A stretch of 64,000 nucleotides of DNA from Hymenobacter sp. UV11 (lineage in GTDB: Bacteria > Bacteroidota > Bacteroidia > Cytophagales > Hymenobacteraceae), in NCBI RefSeq assembly GCF_004684095.1, contig NZ_SRII01000002.1:1-64000 (forward strand), read 5' to 3'. The stretch's first letter is position 1. Each line of letters opens with the position of its first letter. The translations under genes were made by a program, and so were the position numbers. The notes below the pieces were generated by a model. It had not been told where the DNA came from. It saw only the letters and a list, made by a program, of their open reading frames with translations, and did not search any database. Shown piece after piece: positions 60,156 to 64,000 of this stretch.

Positions 60156-60965
60156 CTACGCCAGCTCGTCTTCCGGCGCCTCCTCGGGGCGGGCTTCCAC
60201 GCTGTTTTTCTCCACTATTTCGCGGGCCAGGTTGAGGTAGCTCACGGCGCCCTTGCTCTCGGCATCGTGCAGGATAACCGGGATGCCGAAGCTCGGCGAC
60301 TCGCTCAGCTTCACGTTGCGCGGAATAATGGTGTCGAACACGAGCTGCTGGAAGTGCAGCTGCACTTCCTCCACCACTTGGTTGCTGAGGCGCAGGCGCA
60401 CGTCGTACATCGTGAGTAGGATGCCTTCGATTTCGAGGTTGGTATTGAGGCGACTCTGAATTATCTTAATGGTATTCAAGAGCTTACCCAGGCCTTCGAG
60501 CGCAAAATACTCGCACTGCACCGGAATGATAACCGAGTGCGCCGCCGTGAGGGCGTTTACCGTGATGAGGCCCAGCGAGGGCGAGCAGTCGATGATGATG
60601 AAATCGTAGAGGTCGACCAAGGGGCGCAGGGCCTCCTTCATTTTCTCCTCGCGGTTGGGCAGGTTTATCATCTCTACCTCGGCACCCACCAGGTCGATGT
60701 GCGAGGGCATGAGGTCGAGGTGGGGTAGGATGTTGGTTTGCAAGATGATATCTTGCGGGTCGATGCCATCTACCATGCACTCGTACACGCTGTTTTCAAT
60801 GTCTTTGGGGTCAAAGCCCACGCCCGAGGTGGCATTCGCCTGCGGGTCGGCATCGACGAGCAGCGTCCGGTAATCCAGCGCCGCCAGGGAGGCCGCCAGG
60901 TTAATGGCCGAGGTGGTTTTGCCGACGCCACCCTTCTGGTTGGCTACCGCGATAATTTTGCCCAT
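60156..60965 (-). CDS. parA: chromosome partitioning ATPase ParA (Soj type)
   Basis: A 269-residue deviant-Walker ATPase. [20 protein letters not shown] holds the Walker A lysines, [12 protein letters not shown] follows, and [14 protein letters not shown] is Walker B. No N-terminal DNA-binding domain, so it is the chromosomal Soj kind. It binds the nucleoid and drives ParB-parS movement. It starts at the ATG at 60963-60965. A palindrome lies both upstream and downstream. Confidence 0.96.
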   Translation of the reverse strand: MGKIIAVANQKGGVGKTTSAINLAASLAALDYRTLLVDADPQANATSGVGFDPKDIENSVYECMVDGIDPQDIILQTNILPHLDLMPSHIDLVGAEVEMINLPNREEKMKEALRPLVDLYDFIIIDCSPSLGLITVNALTAAHSVIIPVQCEYFALEGLGKLLNTIKIIQSRLNTNLEIEGILLTMYDVRLRLSNQVVEEVQLHFQQLVFDTIIPRNVKLSESPSFGIPVILHDAESKGAVSYLNLAREIVEKNSVEARPEEAPEDELA

Positions 60966-61092
60966 AACAACAAACTGTATAACTAGAAAACGCGCTACGC
61001 GAAGGAATAAAGCCAGTCGGGACCGGCATCGTTCAATCTACAAAATAAGGCTAAAAAAAATGGATTAGCCAAGAAGCCGGTAGAATTAGTGC

Positions 61093-61215
61093 CAACTAAA
61101 AGAACGTCATGCTGAGCCTGCCGAAGCATCTCTACCGGGTAAGTAAACCTAACGTTTGATGTTAGCTACGCGGTAGAGATGCTTCGACAAGCTCAGCATG
61201 ACGTTCTTTTAGTGG
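61093..61215. repeat. intergenic palindrome, GTCATGCTGAGCTTG family, long arms
   Basis: Arms of about 40 bp (about 61096-61136 and 61171-61211) with few mismatches, between parA and the UPF0173 gene. Confidence 0.93.
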
Positions 61216-61228
61216 CCTGTTGCCGGCC

Positions 61229-61909
61229 CTATAGCTCCACCGACTCGCCGATGCGGAGCAGGCGCAGGTTTTTGCCAGCGGCTTTAGCCTCGGCCAGCGC
61301 GGCTTCATGGTCGATGGCGATAACCGGGAAGGTGTCGTAGTGCATGCCGATAATCTCGGTGGTGCCTACCCAGTCGGCGGCCACCAGCGCGTCGGTGATG
61401 CCCATGGTGTAGTTGTCGCCGATGGGCAGCAGGGCCACATCCACCTTGTGGCGGTCCTTGATGAGCTTGAGGTCGTAGGTCAGGGCCGTGTCGCCGGCAA
61501 AGTAAAACGTTTGGCCTTCAGTGGTTTTGATAACGAAGCCCATGGCCACACCGGCATACGAGCCATCGGGAAACGAGCTGCTGTGCGCCGCGGCTACGCA
61601 ATGCACCGTGCCAAAGGGCAGGGCCACTTTGCCGCCCAGGTTTGTGCCAATCACGTCGAGGCCCTTGGCGCCGAAGTAGCCGGCTATCTCGGCAATGGCC
61701 AGCACTTTGGCGCCCGTGCGCTTGGCGATGCTTTCCACATCGGCGATGTGGTCGCCGTGGCCGTGCGAAACCAGGATGTAGTCGGCCTCAATGGCATCGA
61801 CGTTGATGGCCTTGGCCAGCGGGTTGGGGCTGATGAACGGGTCGAACAACACGCGAACGCCGCCGATGGTGGCCAGGAACGAAGCATGGCCGAAATAGGT
61901 AAGCTGCAT
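61229..61909 (-). CDS. UPF0173 metal-dependent hydrolase (metallo-beta-lactamase fold)
   Basis: A 226-residue protein. LTYFGHASFLATIGGVRVLF begins the fold, VSHGHGDHIADVESIAKRTG has the HxHxDH metal motif, and FAGDTALTYDLKLI and IGDNYTMGITDAL follow, typical of the UPF0173 (YtkL-like) family. The substrate is unknown. No signal peptide. The ATG at 61907-61909 is used; the longer open frame upstream overlaps the promoter of the divergent peptide-binding protein. Confidence 0.9.
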   Translation of the reverse strand: MQLTYFGHASFLATIGGVRVLFDPFISPNPLAKAINVDAIEADYILVSHGHGDHIADVESIAKRTGAKVLAIAEIAGYFGAKGLDVIGTNLGGKVALPFGTVHCVAAAHSSSFPDGSYAGVAMGFVIKTTEGQTFYFAGDTALTYDLKLIKDRHKVDVALLPIGDNYTMGITDALVAADWVGTTEIIGMHYDTFPVIAIDHEAALAEAKAAGKNLRLLRIGESVEL

Positions 61910-61957
61910 AAAAAGAGGGGGGTAGGAATAAGCAAAAAAACGGGCCAACGCGGCCCC

Positions 61958-61965
61958 TACCTTTG
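61958..61965 (+). promoter_or_regulatory. -7 box TACCTTTG of the peptide-binding lipoprotein gene
   Basis: A perfect TAnnTTTG match, 20 bases before the ATG at 61985. No TTTG at the -33 position. Confidence 0.65.
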
Positions 61966-61984
61966 CAACCGACACCCCGAACCG

Positions 61985-63670
61985 ATGTTTCTACCTGAAT
62001 TGCGCATGCGTTGGTTTTCCTGCCTGGCGGTGGCCAGCACCGCCCTGCTGGCGGCCTGCTCGGGCGCCGGCCCCTCGGCGGCCGACGAGCGCCGGGTATT
62101 TCGCTACAACCAGCCTGAGGCGCTCACCTCGCTCGACCCCGCCTTTGCCCGCAACCAGGCCAACGGCTGGGCCGTGGCGCAGCTCTACAACGGCCTGCTG
62201 GAGCTGGACTCAACCCTGCAACCCGCGCCCGCCCTGGCCCGCCGCTACCAGATTTCGCCCGATGGGCTGACCTACACGTTCTGGCTGCGGCGCGGCGTAC
62301 GCTTCCACGACAATGCGGCGTTTGCGGGGGGTAGGGGCCGGGCCGTGGTAGCGAGTGACTTCGTGTACTCGTTCCGGCGCTTGTTTGAGGCCAAAACGGC
62401 CTCGCCGGGTGGCTGGATTTTCCGGGGTAAAGTGCTGGAAGACAGCAAGGGCGAAATCAGCGACACGTGCTTCGTGGCGGCTAATGATTCCACGCTGCGC
62501 ATGCACCTCAAAGCGCCGTTTATTCCTTTTTTGAGCCTGCTTACCATGCCCTACGCCTACGTGGTGCCGCACGAGGCCGTGGAGAAGTACGGCAAGGACT
62601 TTCGTGAGCACCCGGTGGGCACCGGGCCGTTCCGGTTCAAGGTCTGGGATGAGGGCAACGTGCTGCTTTTCCACCGCAACCCCAGCTACTGGCGCCACGA
62701 TGCGCAGGGCCGGCAGCTACCCTACCTCGACGTGGTGGCTATCAGCTTCATCGCCGACCGCAAGACCGAGTTTCTGACCTTTTTGCAGGGCAAGCTTGAT
62801 TTTTTGAGCGGCATCCGCGAAGGCTCGCGTGACCTCATTCTGAACCCCGACGGCTCAGTGCGGGCTGATTTCAAAGGCCGCTTCAACCTCCAGAAAGCGC
62901 CCTATCTCAATACCGAATACCTGGGTTTTCAACTCGATAGTGCGAAGCTCACCGGCGAGCAGGCGGCGCAGGGCCGGGCCTTGCGCGACCGGCGCGTGCG
63001 CCAGGCCCTGAGCTATGCCATCAACCGCGCCGAGATGCTGGCCTACGTGCTCAACCATGTGGGGCGGCCGGGCACGTCGGGCTTCGTGCCGGCGGCCCTA
63101 CCCTCCTTTTCGGCGGCTAAGGTGCCCGGCTATACCTTTCAGCCAAATAAGGCGCGGGCGCTGCTGGCGGCGGCCGGCTACGGTCTCGCCCGACCCTTGC
63201 GGCTACGCCTGAGCACCGTGGCCGAGCGCAAGGCCGTGGCCGAATATTTACAGAAAAACTGGGCCGACGTGGGCGTGCAGGTCCAGATTGATATCAATCA
63301 GTCGGCTGCCCAGCAGGAGCTGGTAGACAACGGCCGCGCCGCGTTTTTCAGCAAGAGCTGGCTCGGCGACTACCCCGACGCCGAAAACTACCTGGCCCTG
63401 TTCTACTCGCCCAACTTCAGCCCCGCTGGCCCCGACAAAACGCATTATAAATCAGCGGAGTACGACCAGCTCTACCAGCAGGCTATCCGGGAGCAGGATG
63501 CCGCCCGGCGCACGGCGCTGTACCAGGCCATGGACCGCCTCGTGGTGCGCGACCAGCCGGTTATCTCGCTCTACTACGACGAGATAATCCGCCTCACCCA
63601 GCGCAACGTGCGCGGCCTCACGCCCAACCCCATGAACCAGCTGCTGCTGGAGCAAGTGCGCAAGCAGTAG
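61985..63670 (+). CDS. oligopeptide ABC transporter substrate-binding lipoprotein (SBP family 5)
   Basis: A 561-residue lipoprotein. The leader ends STALLAACSGAG. The family 5 signature lies in PDGLTYTFWLRRGVRFHD, and NPVGTGPFRF-like HPVGTGPFRFKVWDEG and VRQALSYAINRAEMLAYVL follow, as in OppA/DppA. It binds extracellular or periplasmic peptides for ABC import. The permease and ATPase genes are not in the window. The ATG at 61985 is chosen; an internal ATG at 62006 would give a shorter leader and is also possible. Confidence 0.9.
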   Translation: MFLPELRMRWFSCLAVASTALLAACSGAGPSAADERRVFRYNQPEALTSLDPAFARNQANGWAVAQLYNGLLELDSTLQPAPALARRYQISPDGLTYTFWLRRGVRFHDNAAFAGGRGRAVVASDFVYSFRRLFEAKTASPGGWIFRGKVLEDSKGEISDTCFVAANDSTLRMHLKAPFIPFLSLLTMPYAYVVPHEAVEKYGKDFREHPVGTGPFRFKVWDEGNVLLFHRNPSYWRHDAQGRQLPYLDVVAISFIADRKTEFLTFLQGKLDFLSGIREGSRDLILNPDGSVRADFKGRFNLQKAPYLNTEYLGFQLDSAKLTGEQAAQGRALRDRRVRQALSYAINRAEMLAYVLNHVGRPGTSGFVPAALPSFSAAKVPGYTFQPNKARALLAAAGYGLARPLRLRLSTVAERKAVAEYLQKNWADVGVQVQIDINQSAAQQELVDNGRAAFFSKSWLGDYPDAENYLALFYSPNFSPAGPDKTHYKSAEYDQLYQQAIREQDAARRTALYQAMDRLVVRDQPVISLYYDEIIRLTQRNVRGLTPNPMNQLLLEQVRKQ

Positions 63671-63698
63671 TTGGTGCATGGGGTCGAGTGGAGAATGG

Positions 63699-64000
63699 CT
63701 ACTGAATGCTGACGCGCAGCAGTTGGACGTTAGAGCCATTGACCAAGCGCATTTGGTACAAGCCCGTGGCTAGCCCTTGGTTATTAACCGATATTTCCCG
63801 CACTTCGCCCGCTCCCAGCTGCCCCTCAAACAAGGATTTCACTTTTTTGCCTTGCAAATCGAACAACTCTAGCTGAGCCGGGCCATCGACCTGCGCCGCT
63901 ACGCGCACCTGAAACTGGCCGTTGCTTGGGTTTGGATAAGCCAGTAAACTCTGCGTTTGCCCGGCAGCTGCTGAGGCAACTTTCGCTGTCAGGGCCGATG
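63699..64000 (-). CDS. secreted protein, C-terminal T9SS type A sorting domain (5' part beyond window)
   Basis: The last about 100 codons of a minus-strand gene that enters from the right edge. SLLAYPNPSNGQFQVRV begins the sorting domain, followed by LELFDLQGKKVKSLF and ATGLYQMRLVNGSNVQLLRV. This is a typical type A T9SS C-terminal domain, removed on export. The cargo part lies outside the window, so the function is unknown. It is convergent with the peptide-binding lipoprotein gene. Confidence 0.88.
   Translation of the reverse strand, partial: SALTAKVASAAAGQTQSLLAYPNPSNGQFQVRVAAQVDGPAQLELFDLQGKKVKSLFEGQLGAGEVREISVNNQGLATGLYQMRLVNGSNVQLLRVSIQ

Noticed and set aside
58715..60965. Search for a parS site near parAB
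   Set aside because: I did not see a sequence close to the TGTTTCACGTGAAACA consensus by eye; a pattern search is needed.

Overview
The window looks like a stretch of chromosome from a high-GC member of the Bacteroidota, most likely a Hymenobacter-type cytophagalean. The taxon is my inference. The signs are type IX secretion (T9SS) sorting domains on at least three secreted proteins, promoters of the Bacteroidota kind (TTTG / TAnnTTTG) with almost no Shine-Dalgarno sequences, a carotenoid-antenna type rhodopsin beside its retinal-making enzyme, and the conserved parA-parB-DUF5683-dapB-lepB block. No rRNA, CRISPR array, prophage or complete IS element is visible. The left edge holds the 5' end of a probable IS630-type transposase.

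Layout. 0.5-7.7 kb: AsmA-like envelope protein, ethanolamine permease, a DUF421/DUF2254 membrane pair and a secreted amidohydrolase. 7.8-11.1 kb: a light-harvesting module on the minus strand, with a proton-pumping rhodopsin, a Brp/Blh beta-carotene dioxygenase and a fatty-acid desaturase. 11.3-31.4 kb: mostly envelope and degradative functions (TPM-domain protein, M48, M3 and DUF885 peptidases, SBBP beta-propeller and sugar-dehydrogenase-like T9SS cargo, MFS and POT transporters, alpha/beta hydrolase, creatininase, DoxX, SMP-30). 31.6-37.5 kb: cyanophycin synthetase, tRNA-Cys and ribosomal protein S1. 37.6-40.5 kb: two arsenosugar-type glycosyltransferases flanking a mercuric-reductase-like flavoprotein. 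40.5-52.0 kb: a full assimilatory nitrate/nitrite gene set (NirB, NirD, NarK-type transporter, a nitrate reductase fused to its own NAD(P)H-flavoprotein module, a large rubredoxin-tailed protein, and two siroheme enzymes). 52.1-64 kb: DUF4202, DUF3298 lipoprotein, alpha/beta hydrolase, HNH nuclease, lepB, dapB, DUF5683, parB, DUF433, parA, a UPF0173 hydrolase, an oligopeptide-binding lipoprotein and the end of another T9SS cargo protein.

The nitrate genes form one logical pathway: uptake by NarK, reduction to nitrite by the NasC-type fusion, reduction to ammonium by NirBD, and siroheme for NirB from CobA plus the CysG-N-like dehydrogenase/chelatase. The protein of unclear role is the 493-aa rubredoxin protein directly downstream of the reductase. 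It resembles a sulfite/nitrite reductase but lacks the cysteines that would hold siroheme and a 4Fe-4S cluster.

The other striking layer is repeat DNA. There are at least a dozen long near-perfect intergenic palindromes of several sequence families, several 7-bp tandem arrays (CTCACTG)n that sit at gene ends (one related copy lies inside an open reading frame), and a short motif, GGGGGTAGGG or its complement, that I count roughly seventy times by eye in both coding and non-coding DNA.
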